From positions 37,182,660 through 37,246,659 of the forward strand of contig OY720350.1 of the NCBI GenBank assembly GCA_963082975.1: DNA of 64,000 nucleotides, given 5' to 3'. This DNA comes from Labia minor. Taxonomy: Eukaryota > Arthropoda > Insecta > Dermaptera > Spongiphoridae. Position numbers and translations under genes: made by a program. The notes under the pieces were generated by a model, which had not been told where the DNA came from, ran no database searches, and worked only from the letters and a program-made list of their open reading frames with translations. Positions 31,206 through 44,672 of this stretch are shown in pieces; positions within the stretch are counted from its first letter, which is position 1; every line of letters begins with the position of its first letter.

Positions 31206-32929
31206 TATATAATAATTATTTTTTATAATCATAAAGGTATTTTATTATTTTCTATTTCATTATCTTCGTGGTTAATATTTTATAAATCTTAGGTAATATT
31301 TTGATAGTTTGATTCTAAATATTTTTTCTTTTCCCTGCATATGAAAAAAAATCATTAAATAAATTTTTATCATAACTAAAATTGTTTTATTGATTTCTTT
31401 AATCATTTCTCTTTGGGTCCGTTCTATGAAATAATCATTAAACTTATCAAAATTTAATCTTTGTAAATGGCTAAAATGAATATTGAAATAGGTTTTTTTT
31501 GCTTGTTTATTTAAATTTGTTGATATATAGGAGATAGGATGGAGTTAATTGATTCTAAATGAAATTGATAAAGATTAAAACAAAACAAAAATTATTTTAA
31601 GATAATGCTTTTTATACTCGTTTTATTAAATATTTGAATTTATTTTATACTATTAAAAAAAATCTATCATATCAAGTACATTATGGTTTCCAAGATAATC
31701 AAACACCATGTGTGCTTATATGAAAAGGTATTGTGTATTTAATGTATTTTTTTTAATTTACATATTTGAATTTTAATATGTATTAAATATCAGAAATTGT
31801 ATTTAGACAATTGGACAAATACTCCCAATATATATTGATCTGTTTCTAAACAATAAGTTATTCGAATTATATTTTATTTAATTTACTGAATATATAAAAA
31901 TATGAATAACTAAAATAATTATTTCAATTATATTATTTATTAATAATTAAATTGAAATTGACAACTGAACCGAATAGTAAATGACCCTTAATGTTGTTCT
32001 TATGTTTTAATAAATAATAATTCACTTAGAAAATATTTACTTATTTATTTGATATAAATTTATCATCTTTTATTTGAAAAATTCCTTTTAAATTTTAAAT
32101 AAAACAAAATATATTTGAGAGAATTACTCTAAAATTAAATAAGTGATATATATATATATATATATACATTTTTTAGTAAAAGTAATTATCTTTGACGAAA
32201 TTTATTTATATATTTAATTTAATACTCTATTTTAAATATAAAAGGGAATTTTACTTACTTAAAATATAATTAAACATTCATACCTATATATATAATTATC
32301 ATTTTTTTAAAATTAATTAAATAATAACAATAACATTAAATATAGTATAATAATTTCATTTCATTTCACATTGATATTTTCAGACTGATTACTTCAGAAG
32401 AAACACATAAACATATCTTATTTTATTACTCTATTTTGATTATAGAAGGGAATTTTACTTACTTAAAATAAAATTAAACATTCATACCCAAATGTATAAT
32501 TATCATTTTTTTTTAAATTAAATTAATTTAATAATAATATATAATAACATTAAATATAATAAAATTTTTAAATTTCATTTCACATAGATATCTTCAGACT
32601 GATTACTTCAGACATATACTGATAATATACATATTTTATATTTGGTAAATAATTAAATTAAACCATGTATTATATAATTATATTATATATATAAATCTAT
32701 ATAATATTTGTAAATGAATAAAGGTGAAAAGAGAGCTAGGTCAAGGTACCGAGTGCCCGGGCAAATTTCTGCCCTGCCCTCAAATCATTATTATTAATAT
32801 TATGTGTGAAAGTAATAAATTTTGTTCAGGATTTAGCGACGTAGTAGTACTAGTACGAAACACGTGTCTTTAATTAAAACCACAACAATCAAATGAACAT
32901 TCAAGAAGTCATCCTATTGGATTTGTTAA
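31206..32929. other. AT-rich spacer with a local direct repeat
   Basis: AAGGGAATTTTACTTACTTA followed by AAATA-AATTAAACATTCATACC occurs at about 32242 and 32446, about 204 bp apart. Both are followed by a similar 150 bp ending TTCAGACTGATTACTTCAGA, so this is a two-copy tandem duplication. No coding. Confidence 0.55.
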
Positions 32930-33345
32930 AGTAATAAATACACTCCCTTTCCTGCATTGCAACACCAACAACCCCTGGTCATTCGAGTAATTGGGGTGTT
33001 TTTTTCAAGGGCACCCCTCCCCAGGTAAGTAGCGATGGAGGGAGTGCTCTCTCTTGGCTGAGGGGTGCGTCACGAGACGCGATTCAGTCGGCGCACAGCA
33101 GTCGTCCGCGAAACCACCCCCAGTGAACAACACCCGTATTGTCACTCTCGTTCACCCTTCGCTCTCGTGTATCTCTACTCCTTTCCGAAAATTAGACAAA
33201 CCAAAAAAAAATAAAATAAAAAAACTTAAAATAAAATTTAAAAAAAAAAAAAAAAAAATTGAAAAACAACTTTCTCCAAAATTATTCAAAAAATACAAAA
33301 CTTTTAAATCGTCTTTGGAATTTTCCATACATCTGAAAGGTAATA
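32930..33345 (+). other. Candidate promoter and 5' exon region of an unknown gene
   Basis: A GC-rich island in AT-rich DNA. It contains a perfect donor consensus CAG|GTAAGT (intron starting 33025). About 60 bp later is an arthropod initiator-like ATTCAGTCGG (+1 near 33086) followed by a long unique leader. A second donor-like AAAG|GTAATA lies near 33341. A frame from a TTG codon (33054-33398) becomes lysine-rich only because of the A-run and I do not believe it. No downstream exon is recognised within the window. An alternative is a GC-rich repeat unknown to me. Confidence 0.3.
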
Positions 33346-33508
33346 ATATAATATATATAAAAACTTATTTGTATATATTTATTATACGAAATTCATGAGT
33401 TTAATTTACATTACTGCAGTAATCTTATTATCTGCATGTATAATATTTTTTTATGCATAAACCCTTATTTAAAAAATTTTTTAATATTTTTATTCAAAAT
33501 TAATAAAT

Positions 33509-33553
<45 letters not shown>

Positions 33554-35986
33554 AATATATAATAATATATATAATATATGTATTATTTATGATTTATATT
33601 TCATTAAAAAAGTGCCCAAATTATGTATATAATATAATTTAATTATATAAAATTTTTAACTTTCAAAGTTTTATTATTGAATACATTAAATTAAGTGTAA
33701 ATATTATACAATTTTCTAATGTTCTCTTATGACATCAAAATATTTTATAGGCTTATATTTGTTGAAATTATTATTATAGCAAGGTGTCATGTTCTGATAA
33801 GAGGATTTTTTACATTGACACTTATTCCTCTTCTATTTCTAATAATAATAGATTAAAATAAAATAAAAAATATAAATTTATAATAAATAGATAAAAACAG
33901 AGAGAGAATAATTTAAATAACATTTTTTTCAATATATCATACTTTATTTCTGTGAGATATATTATATATATGAATATACTGTAGTTGAAAAATTAATTAT
34001 ATATATATTTTTTTATGATATACAATGTATAAACTATTCGTTATAATTTTTTGGAGTAAATTTGTATATGTGTATAAATATATTATATGAACTGTTTTTT
34101 TTTTAAATTTATATCTATTTTAAAATTATTATTAATTATATTCAAAATATATTAGATTTTTAATTCATTACAAAATTATGTCTTTTTTAATAAAATTTCA
34201 TTGAATCCTATATTCATTTTCTTGTTTCCTTTGAAAATCATTAAATATTTTTTGATAATGGGGTGAAATATCCGTAAAGTAAAATATCCTCATTGAAAAG
34301 TAGATTAAGATGCATATATTAATTAACGTTATTAAAAAGAAAATTAAATTAATATAAAATGATTTATTAATATTTCAAATTATTTAATGACATCAATATT
34401 GCTACATATAATAAAATCATAAATATAATAATTGAATTAATCTATACATTATCAATTAATGCTTATGTGAAATAAAATCGAGTTTTAATTATAAATTAAT
34501 TTTAGATAATGAATTAATAAGTTTAACATATTTGTTTTAACCAACTCACTTTCATCTTTGATTAGCGGCTCTATTGCAGTATTTAAAGAAAAGTTCAGGT
34601 CAAAAGTTGACTAATTATAAGGACAATTTCAATATTTTGAATATTTTTATAGGGATTTTAAGAATATCCTCTGCATATTAAGAACATTTTAAAATAAAAT
34701 AATTAATTAATCTGTTCACATTTTGATGTTTTTATTTTATAATAATAATAATTTATTATTGATTATAATAGAAAAATTGAAATTAATTAAAAGCTGATTA
34801 AATTATTTTCAAAGATTTTTTATATTATATATATTTGTTATATATATATATATATATATATACTTATTATTATATAAGATTTATTTTATGTTTTTTATAA
34901 ATATTGTAATCGTTATTGGTTCCAAACCACCATTCAACCACAAAATAGCATTATAAATATTTATAAATACAAAAAATAATAATAAAAATATAAATAGTAT
35001 GTGTGATTTATAGAATTATTTAATTTAGGCATTTTACTACTAATCTAACTATCGTCTTGAATTATAATAATAATAAAATAAATAATAATTTATTTTTAAT
35101 TCCAGATTTAAAATTATTAAATAAAGAATTTTAAGTTTTAAAATATTTTAATACAAGTTATTTAAATGACCTTTCTTTATATCATAATTAATTTTAATGA
35201 AATTTTATTTATAAAATTTATTATTTATTTAAATAAAATTGTAATTGTTTATTAAACGAAAACAAATCAAGATGAATGATTAATTTTTGTTTGGTGTTAA
35301 TATCAAAAAATAAAATAAAAAAATTCACAGTAAAATACCATTTTCGTATGCTATTATAATTTTGAAAAAGTAATATTAGATTGCATTATAAGTCTTCTAT
35401 TATCAGATTATTCACTTATTAAAATGAAATAAATTAAATTAAAATATTTAATACAAATTCTTTACATGTGAAAAGTAAATAAGTATGTATGAATGAGGTG
35501 GAGGGAGAAATAAAAATGAAATTGATAGTGAAACTAAATGGTAAATAAACCGCCCACAGAATAATACTTTTATTAAAAGCAAAATTTTAAAGGTTGTAAT
35601 CATTTTTAAAGAGCTTATAATAGTAAGACTGTTATAGGAATAAATATTTTTAATAAATAACTTTTAAAAAGTTACCTTTATTTATTTTTATTAAATTTGA
35701 AATCAGTGATTTGTGGTACGGATAGCAGTTTTGAAAATAAAATTGTTCATTATAGGTAATTTGGTTTAAGATAATCTGTGCTGAAAATCAATATGTAACT
35801 ATACAATGAAAAATATATTATAATAATAATTAAAACAAATATTTACTATTTTAACTATATAAAATACAAGTATGAAAGTGAAAAATCAATTAATAAGCAT
35901 TTCTTTTCTGTTTTAATTTATTCTAACGTTTCGGACGCCAATAGTCTTTTCAGTCTTTCTAATCATAAAAAAATGAAAACTTGCAA
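33346..35986. other. AT-rich spacer, no gene seen
   Basis: Long A/T-dominated stretch with TA runs (33513-33547, 34840-34862). A Penelope-type terminal block may be present at about 35925-35955 (AACGTTTCGGACGCCAATAG then TCTTTTCAG). No coding signals. Confidence 0.5.
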
Positions 35987-36602
35987 TTTTTACTATCTCG
36001 CCAGAGATAGTATTGCGATCACGAAAATTTTCGATGTTGAGATTTTGATGTTTTTATACGTTTTGAAGGTTCCTGAATCATTTTCACTAAGGTTGAGAAA
36101 CATGTCTGTATGTGTGTATGTGTGTGTAGACAAAATTACGCAAAAACAGTTTGAGCTAGAATAATGAAATTTGGTAAACCGGCAATATTCAAAATTTATA
36201 GTTTTCTATCAACTTTTGAAAAATGTAGCTCATTCGGAAGAGGGTCATTACCTACTACGTTTTCATTTTTTTTCCTTAAAACTGACCGTAAAAATAAGGA
36301 TATATGTTTGATAGTTTTTCACATGATTAAAAATTGAATAAAACTGTTATATATCGAATTTCAGGTTGATTGAATCGCTGAAAGTACCACAATTAATTTT
36401 TTAACACGTTGACTGGCAATCACGCGCCAGCACGTGACATGGTGCTATCAACAAAGAGCCAAACACGTGCTCGTTTAATAAATATTATTTATTAGTTTTA
36501 ATTTTTAATTTATAATTAAGAAAATTTAATTTAAATATAATATATGTTAATTAATCCAATTCAAATTTGCGAGATAGTAGAGTGGAGACACTCCATCTTA
36601 TT
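35987..36602 (+). repeat. Family A (HINE-like), full copy
   Basis: Begins TTTTTACTATCTCGCCAGAG with the intact terminal hairpin CTATCTC-GCCA-GAGATAG. Core TGTGTGTATGTGTGTGTAG near 36110. Then AAAATTACGCAAAAACAGTT, GGAAGAGGGTCATTACCTAC, the 3' subterminal GCGAGATAGT and the stem-loop TGGAGACACTCCA, and ends CTTATT. The best plus-strand model of the family with 47921-48550. Confidence 0.85.
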
Positions 36603-37285
36603 TAAAATAATATTATATTTTCTTTAAAGAAAATGATATCACTATTATTAATAATATAAAATAAAGTCCAAAACGTCAGCATTAATTCAAAATATTAATA
36701 CATATATAAATAACATATTTAGATTACAAATACATAACCAACATTTTATATTTACAATTTAATAAAACAAAATTTACTATTTTTTTCATCATGATAAACG
36801 AGTATATCTTCATGCATCTTAATGGTTGTGTTCAGTGTCATAAAATAAATTTACTCCATATATTGGAATGTATTGTGAGATAAGAGCTTTTTTCCTTTTT
36901 GACGAACATCAGGAACATGATATCATCAAATAGCACATAGAATATGCTTTAAAACGACCCATCAACCAATATTCCAACACCATTTATAAGGGAGTTATTA
37001 AGGGATGTTATTTCTTCCATATAAAATATAATTCTATGAATACATGGCAATATGTATGCTAAAGAGAAACTAATAGAAAGTTTCTATACAAATTGAGATT
37101 CATTTTAAGGATTTAATTATCATTTATATTTATCTCGATGAACATACATACATATTTATTACTTTTAATTCAGATTTCAAGATAAATTCTATACATTAAA
37201 ATAAAATAATCCATCCCTTTCAATATCTAATAAAATTTATCCAAATAAAATTATAGAGATGATATATATTTCCTTTATTTATATT
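36603..37285. other. AT-rich spacer, no gene seen
   Basis: Nothing recognised. Confidence 0.5.
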
Positions 37286-37841
37286 TTTACCGAATGACGA
37301 TCTTAACAGAAAAAAGTATTTTTAGCATGATGTTCCTCCGTCCGTCCGTCCGTATAGATGTGTATAGCTTGAACGGCTCAACGGATTTTGATGAAATTTG
37401 GTGTATTTACTTAATGCATCAGTATGATGAATTGGTCAACTTTTAGTGTATATCCGGAAACCGGAAGTGGTAGTATTAGCGATTGACGATAGGAAGGGAA
37501 GGGTTATTTTCACACCAAATTTCACATGAGATATTTTTTACATATCACCACGAATCATGCACTCTGTATTGGTTTTATTCTCGAGAAAAATCATCTTTAT
37601 TAGTTTTTTCTTATTTTAAAATTATATGACGTCACCCAGCCCTTCATGACGTCACAGTCACCGCCTCCTCATATATTATATTATAAATAAAATAAAATTA
37701 AAAATATTTATGTTATAACCAGATCTGTTGTTTATTGCATTAATAGATACATTTAAATTATTTGAAATTGTTTCTGTAGCTGGAAATTAATTTACTTCAA
37801 ACCGTCGGTCAGTTCGGACCTGGCCACAGGTCAATTTATTT
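37286..37841 (+). repeat. Family B (HINE-like), missing first half-module
   Basis: Starts TTTTTACCGA and then jumps to ATGACGATCTTAACAGAAAA, so the first hairpin module is lost. GTCC core at 37325-37350. Second module, TGACGTCA pair and 3' end are present; the stem-loop GACCTGGCCACAGGTC is intact. Confidence 0.8.
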
Positions 37842-37984
37842 ATTATATTCTTTAGTGAATATTTTATTTTTATTGTTTTAAAATTTTAGATATTTAAATT
37901 AATAAATTTTTTTTCAGTCTATATTTAATACTATTATAATTTATGCAGAATAATTTATTTACTATATTTATAAATTAATATCCC

Positions 37985-38410
37985 TACGATATTCTTAGCG
38001 TCATTTTCAAAAGATTTTTGGGAAATAAATTTTATAATATTCTGGGTCTTAGTCTTTGCGATCAAGATTCATAGTTGATATTTTGAGTTGAATGAATTAA
38101 TGGAGTAATGGATGATTTAGTACGTTTTGAAGATCCACGGCATTAGCACTACTAGCGTGGGGTTACCTTTCTGACCACATTTGAAAGTGTCTGTCATTCA
38201 TTCAACCCAAAACACTACCTATGACATTTATCATACATACTAACACCAAAAATCTTAAAATTACATTGCTAAAAATTTTGGTAAAAAAGTGGTCCGAAAA
38301 CTAATTCGAAAATCTTATTAAAAACAAAGGGCAAAACAACCCGGAATATATTTCTCATAAAGAAATTCATGGAAACCTAAATGAACATATATGGAAACCT
38401 AAATGAACAT
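37985..38410. repeat. Penelope-like 3' ends in head-to-head arrangement
   Basis: 37995-38130 reads, on the minus strand, as a decayed Penelope 3' region (ATTCTGGGTCTTAGTCTTTG on the plus strand mirrors AGACTAAGACCCAGAAT at 25522). 38190-38410 is the same region on the plus strand (CATTCAACCCAAAACACTAC ... TCCGAAAAC ... ATTCATGGAAACCTAAATGA), with the tail motif duplicated. Together they form a decayed inverted repeat of the same kind as at 24771-24998. Confidence 0.5.
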
Positions 38411-38749
38411 ATATAGTATATATATATATAATCACAATAAATTATAATTATAAAATTTTACAATTAACACAGGAAATACCCGTTTGTAAATTTTTTTTTA
38501 TAAATATTTATTTATTTTGATTAAAATTAATTTACCTTTTCTTCATATCTTTGTCATAAATTTCAATTAAGTTTTCCATTAAAATTGCATAACAGAAAAT
38601 GATACATTATTGTTAAGATTTTAATCTGTTTTTGAAGATTAATAAATTAATTTTATAAATATTATTATTTAATTTATTTTAGGTTGAAAAAAGTAGTATA
38701 ATATTAATACATTAAACTTGCTCAAAATATTACTTATCTCAAAAGAAGT

Positions 38750-38787
38750 GGAAACAATACCTCCCTTACTATCGTCGGTCGGTAAAA
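38750..38787 (-). repeat. Family B terminal fragment
   Basis: GGAAACAATACCTCCCTTAC then TATCGTCGGTCGGTAAAAA is the extreme 5' end of family B alone. The nearby TAGTGGCGTAGTTTAGGTTT at 38792 looks like the end of another, unidentified element. Confidence 0.65.
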
Positions 38788-40400
38788 AGTAGTGGCGTAG
38801 TTTAGGTTTCTACCACCAGGGGCAGATACAACCCTCTCACTCATTAAGACATTGAATTTTCAATAAAATTCATTTTATTCAAAATCTAAAATTTTAAGAT
38901 AATAACAAAATTATTAAATTTAAAAACATGTTTTATTGATAAATATTTAGTTATTACTCAAAAAGAGTATATATTAATTATTTTAAGGATATTGAATAAA
39001 ATTGAATTTAAAATTAAATTTAAGAATATTTATTATTTGTTCAAAATCATAAAAAAAATATATTTAAATTACTGAATAAATTTTATGAAACAAATAATTT
39101 GTTGACTGAAAAAAATCATATTTAATATAAATTTTAATAAAAATAAATTATATTATAATAATTATTTATTAATTTAATTAAAAACTATTAATTAGTAGAA
39201 ATAAAAAATGCTATAATATTTTACAGTTACTATTTTTTATTTTTATTATATATATATATATATATGTATTAGAATTAAAAATAAAATACATTTTCAAAAT
39301 TAGAGTTTAATTTTTCTAGTCTTACTTGAAACAATTATTTTTATAACATTACAAACAGCTATTGCTTGTTAAGTAGTAAAGATTACTAGATTACTTACTT
39401 CAGTGTTAATATATTTCAGGACAAGTGCTCTTAAGCACGAAAATAGTCACTAATCATTCAAAAGCATTATAAAACTAAAAAAAAAATAGGTAAAGGTGAT
39501 TGTAGTAGTTCAGTAGTCTTCAAAGAAAAATTAAATACACATTAATTCTTTTATTTTAACAAAAATTTTCCAATCTGCTATTAAATTTGAGGATTATATT
39601 TAGTGTGAAAGAGTTTGAAAATATAAGATAAAAAATGGGATAATATACTAAAAGAATGCTTAACTTGATTCATATTTTATTCAATAATTCTGTAATCATA
39701 AAACTTGACGAGAAATAAAATTGCTTACTCTAAAAATATTTTTTCATTAAATTTATGAATATCTCTAAAATTAACATGAATTAATAATCAATCGATCTTT
39801 ATTATATATATATCCTGAATATGTGTATGAAACTAATAAATCTTTTATGAATACATATTTTTTTATTGCAAAAGACATAAGCTAATTAAGATTGATATTC
39901 AATTATGTAAATTTATTCATATTTAATTAACATATTATATTATCTAGTAGGTATAAAATATTAATTAAGATTCAGTGATTGTCATTATTGAGAGATATTT
40001 ACATGATTTTCAATTAAAATGCCTGAAATGAATATTGTATTTTTTTTTAAAGTCTGAGATTTATTTATGTGTATTTTTTCATAAAATATTTGAAGTAAAT
40101 AAAAATATTTTGGAAATCTTAAATTAATATTCAATTAGAAAATGAGAGGTTCCTAGAATAACTCTAGAAATGGAAATTTGTTAAACTGTATGGTTCCTCT
40201 CATTTGAATTTTATTTAATTCAATTTAAGATAAATATTGTTACAAGTAACTATGAAAAAGTATTTAATCTATATTTTAAATCTCATCTGTGGAGCTGATT
40301 TTGTGTTAGTGACAAAAATTTATACTTCAGAAATTTCTATACACCAAACGATTCCTTATTAGAAAATATAATGATTTTATCTGTTTAATATTTTAAATTA
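38788..40400. other. AT-rich spacer, no gene seen
   Basis: Nothing coding; ordinary AT-rich sequence with a TA run near 39248. Confidence 0.5.
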
Positions 40401-40470
40401 TAGTGACCGGTCCGCCGACTCGAGTTCGAGGGTTCAAACCTCGCCGAGTGCATCGATATATAAATATAAA
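40401..40470 (+). repeat. tRNA-like 3' half, probable SINE relic
   Basis: CGAGG-GTTCAAA-CCTCG at 40427-40443 is a perfect T-arm with a canonical box B, preceded by a GC-rich segment (GACCGGTCCGCCGACTCGAG). I could not find a pairing acceptor stem or a D arm upstream. An ATATAA-type tail follows (40455-40490). It reads as a SINE head or tRNA pseudogene fragment, not a working tRNA. Confidence 0.45.
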
Positions 40471-40985
40471 TATAAATATAAATTTAAATAATAAACAAAT
40501 CTGAGAAAGCTGGCTAAATGGAGATATATTCCGAGAAAGCCAAAAAAAAAAAATATTTTAAATTGTACTGTAGTAGTGTAGTATATCTATATTATATACA
40601 ACACTATTCTAATGAAAATGAATAGGAGTATTAATAAGTAATATTAATTAGTAATATTAATATCTATATAACTATAAGATAATGGCACCCATAAACCTAA
40701 TTTTTCAATATTTTTGTTCCTAGAATCGAAGTCACAATTGTGAAGAGTTTTATTTGAGGTTCAAAGATTATTCTTCAAAATAGCAATGATTACTTAACTA
40801 TTGCTCATTCCAATAAATTAAATTTTTAATTTTAAAAAAATGGAACTTCTGCACATAAGATGGACACTGAAAATTTCAGTGGAACCTTAAGCGGAGAACC
40901 TAAAGAATACATTAAGATAAACGTCTTAGTTTTACATAAATTAAATAAAAAATGAAATTTTCAATGTTTTATTATAAAACAAAAA
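40471..40985. other. AT-rich spacer, no gene seen
   Basis: Nothing recognised. Confidence 0.5.
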
Positions 40986-41920
40986 TCTGGAGTGGCTCCA
41001 CTCGACTATCTCTCAATTTGAATTGGATTAAATAACATATATTAATTTAAATTAAATTAAATTAATTAAATTATAAATTAAAATTAATAAATAATATGTT
41101 TGGCTCTTTGTTAATGGCACCACGTCGCGTGTTGGCGCGTGAAAAATTAGTACTTTCAGCGATTCAATCAAGCTGAAATTCTATATTTATCAGTTTTATA
41201 CAATTATTAATCTTATGAAAAATTATCAAACATATATCTTTATTTTTACGGTCAATTTAGAGCAGTGATTCTCAACCTGGGCGATCGACATCTTAAAGGG
41301 GGCGATTATTTGACTATACGATTTTGGGGGCGATAAGTTATTTTTGGGGGGCGAAATCATTTTCAAATGTAAAAAAAGGTAAGATGATTTTGCGAACAGA
41401 CTTTTTAAACATTTCCTCTTTTTTTCAATTTTTTTTCAATATGGTTCTTAAAAAAAGGGTCAGATGATTTTGCAATCAGGTTCTGAAACTCGATTTTTCA
41501 ATATGGCTCTAAGTATCACCTAGTGTACCTAACTTATATTAGGGATTATCATGCAATTTTTATCTGTAAAAAATTATAGGGGGCGAATTAAGAAGCGGGT
41601 CTTACAAAGGGGGCGTTTGGTCCAAAAAGGTTGAGAAACACTGATTTAGAGGAAAAAAAATCAAAACGTTGTAGGTAATGACCCTCTTCCGGTTGAGCTA
41701 CATTTCTCAAAAGTTGATAGAAAACGATGAATTTTGAATAATGCCCATGTACCAAATTTCATCATTCTAGCTCAAACAGTTTTTGCGTAATCTTGGTTAC
41801 ATACACACACACACACACAGACATTTTTTTCAACCTTAGTGAAAATGATTCAGGAACCTTCAAAACGTATAAAAACATCAAAATCTCAACATCGAAAATT
41901 TTCTGGCGAGATAGTAAAAA
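40986..41920 (-). repeat. Family A (HINE-like) with a nested hAT MITE
   Basis: Family A from the 3' stem-loop (CTGGAGTGGCTCCA, 40987) to GGCGAGATAGTAAAAA (41920). Interrupted at 41263-41651 by a MITE plus its target duplication. The CA microsatellite (TG on the minus strand) is at 41805-41820. Part of the GTGAGATTTGCAGTG region is deleted. Confidence 0.85.
41263..41643. mobile_element. hAT-type MITE with perfect 8-bp target duplication
   Basis: Termini CAGTGATTCTCAACCTGGGC (41263) and GGTTGAGAAACACTG (ending 41643) are hAT/Charlie-like imperfect inverted repeats. ATTTAGAG flanks both sides (41255-41262, 41644-41651). The 381-bp element is GC-unequal, with GGGGGCGA motifs and two GGTTCT/GGCTCT tandem units shared with 2966-3247. 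No coding. Confidence 0.9.
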
Positions 41921-42628
41921 TCAATTTTAAATTATTAATATTTAAATTCATTAATAATTTATTTGATTTAGTTATTAATTATTATTTATATAATTTATAG
42001 TATATGTTCAAATGTTGTGATTTAATTTATTAGTAGAACGCCCAATCAATTTTGAGTCTATAGCGTCACAATTTCCCGGATAAAAATTAGTCATATTTGG
42101 AATCTCCAGTTCATGAAATGAAAAATTAAAATTTTGAGCAATGTGAAAACAATATTTATATTGTGTCCGCTTCAAGAAAACCATTTAAATTTTGAAGGCG
42201 GAAATCACCAATAATTTTTAAACATTATGTAAGTCCCTTTGGTAAGAATACTTCATTTTGTCGTTCTTTGATTTATAATTGCTAGTTTTAATTAATAATA
42301 TAGAGTTAAAAACATAAGTTGTGATGATATAAAAGATCAATTATAATGACAATTTACCTTAAGATTTTGCTAAGAATTATGAACAAATCAATTGAAATTC
42401 AATAAGAACTTTTGTCAAATTTCAGTCAACTTAAGTACTTAAATTTATTATTCCATTTCATTTGGAATGGATGCAAATTGAAAATAATTCTTATTTTAAG
42501 TAAAAGCTTTGCATCCTGTCCCCTTTAAGTCCCTGTCCGCTTTAGGTTGCCATTACCTTATTTATATTACAAAACTATTCTAATAAATTAAACATTTTCT
42601 TCTTAGAGATTTTCTAAATTAGAATACA
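41921..42628. other. Spacer, no gene seen
   Basis: AT-rich, with a few single-copy-looking patches (42030-42220). No coding support. Confidence 0.45.
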
Positions 42629-43233
42629 TTTTTACTATCTGGCCTGGTTTTGCGATCACGAAAATTTTCGATATCGAGATTTTGATGTTTTTATACGTTT
42701 TGAAGGTCCCTGAGTCATTTTCACTAACAAAAGGTTGAGAAAAATGTCAGTGTGTGTATATATATATTTGTGGGTGTGTATGTAGACAATATTTCGCAAA
42801 AATGGTTTGAGCTAGAATAATTAAATTTGGTACACGGGCATTATTTAAAAATTTTGTAAATTTTCTATCAACTTTTGAGAAATAGAGCTCATTCGGAAGA
42901 GGACCATTACCTACTACGTTTTCATTTTTTTGCCTCTAAAGTGACCGTAAAAATAAAGATATACGTTTGATAGTTTTTTACATGATTAAAAATTGTATAA
43001 AACTGCAATATATAGAATTTTAGCTTGATTGAAAGTACTGGGATTATTTTTTTAACACTGAAAATCACACGCGCCAGCATGATCATCAAAGAGCCAAACA
43101 CGCACTGGATTAAAAATATTATTTATTAATTTTAATTTATAAATCAATTAATTAAATTTAATTTAAATATAATATATGTTAATTAATCTAATTCAAATTT
43201 TCGAGAGAGTCGAGTGGAGAGACTCCAAATTAT
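42629..43233 (+). repeat. Family A (HINE-like), full but diverged copy
   Basis: Starts TTTTTACTATCTGGCC; the 5' hairpin is lost. Core TGTGTGTATATATATATTTG (42752-42771). Ends GAGTGGAGAGACTCCAAATT. Confidence 0.8.
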
Positions 43234-43308
43234 TTTTGCATCAAGTGATTTTTTCTATATTCAGCGATATAAAGTGTTCATACTTTCTCTATGATTTTTT
43301 AGATAAAA

Positions 43309-43991
43309 ATAAACCAGGCTCATAACCGACCGACGGTTTGAAATAAATTAATTTCCAGCTACCTCAATAATTTCAAATAATTTAAATGTATCTATTAATG
43401 CAATAAAAAACAGATATGGATATAACATAAATATTTTTAATTTTATTTTATTTAAAATATATAAGTAGGAGCTGGCTGTGACGTCATTAAGGGCTGGGCG
43501 ACGATATATAATTTAAAATTAAGAAAAAACTAATGAAGATGATTTTCCAAATTCATATAATTTTAAAATAAGAAAAAATTAATAAAGATGATTTTTCCCG
43601 AGGATAAAACCATTACAAAGTGCATGATTCGTGGAGATGTGTAAAAAATCTCCTCATGTGAAATTTAGTGTGAAAATAATCCTTCCCTTCCCATCGTTGA
43701 TCGGTAATACTACCACTTCCGGTTTCCGCATATATACCATATATAAGTTGATCAATTCATCATACTGATTCATTAAGTAAATACACCAAATTTCATCAAA
43801 ATCCGTTGAGCCGTTCAAGCTGTACACATCTATACGAACGGACGGACGGACAGACGGACGGACGGACAGACTTCATGCTAAAAATACTTTTTTCTGTTAA
43901 GAAAATGCATGATTCGTGGAGATATAAAAATCTCCATATGAGAAATTTGGTGTGAAACAATACCTCCCTTACTATCATCGGTCGGTAAAAA
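43309..43991 (-). repeat. Family B (HINE-like), near-full copy with a local duplication
   Basis: All modules are present; the GGAC core on the plus strand is at 43838-43868. About 55 bp around AAGAAAAAACTAATGAAGAT is duplicated (about 43503-43600). The 3' stem-loop end is truncated at AAACCAGGCTC. Confidence 0.8.
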
Positions 43992-44672
43992 TTACATTTT
44001 ACAGGATATTTCAAAAAGAACATTTTACATTTTAACGTTCCTTTTAAGACACTCTATAAATTATCTTTATTTAAATATGTTCATCCAAATTTGTCATACG
44101 ATTTAATTTACATATAAATTAGAAATGATTATTCTTGACATTAAACATGTCATTAAAAAAACAATATAATTCATCCAACCACAAAATTTTTATTAATAAA
44201 ATCTATGCTTTCTTCTCTAATTAATATAATTCTTGTCACCGATCATAATCACTAGAATGCAAATGTTCAATTTAGAATTAAACAGACTTTGGAATAATAA
44301 TAATTATAATACTAAGACAATGAGTATTTTCTAATTTGTTTCCCCAAGGCAAGCTGAATAATTTTACTATATCACTGATTCATTTAAAGAATATATTAAA
44401 AATGTTTAATGTAATTTTATAAATTAAAGTTATTGGTTGAATTAGAAAAATAAAAATTAATTAATTAAAGTTTAGACACTGTTTTTTTAAAAAAAATTAT
44501 CTCTTAAATTTATTTAACTGATGTTTATTTTTATCATTTACCAGCTAGTTTATTGTTATTAGATACACCTTGATTTCGATTAATAAGAAATATATTTTAC
44601 TCACTTTACAAGTAAACCTGAATCTTTTTATCAGATGACCGAAAGTACCACTTTACATCATTGATTTTATAC
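43992..44672. other. AT-rich spacer, no gene seen
   Basis: Nothing recognised. Confidence 0.5.

Noticed and set aside
33054..33398. 114-codon lysine-rich frame
   Set aside because: No ATG at its start; the lysine run is a poly-A tract read as codons. Treated as candidate 5' UTR.
40427..40443. tRNA gene
   Set aside because: A perfect T arm and box B but no acceptor stem, D arm or anticodon arm that pair. Kept only as a SINE-like relic.
43796..44023. 75-codon minus-strand frame with SVRPSVCPSVR
   Set aside because: Translation of the GTCC microsatellite core of family B.
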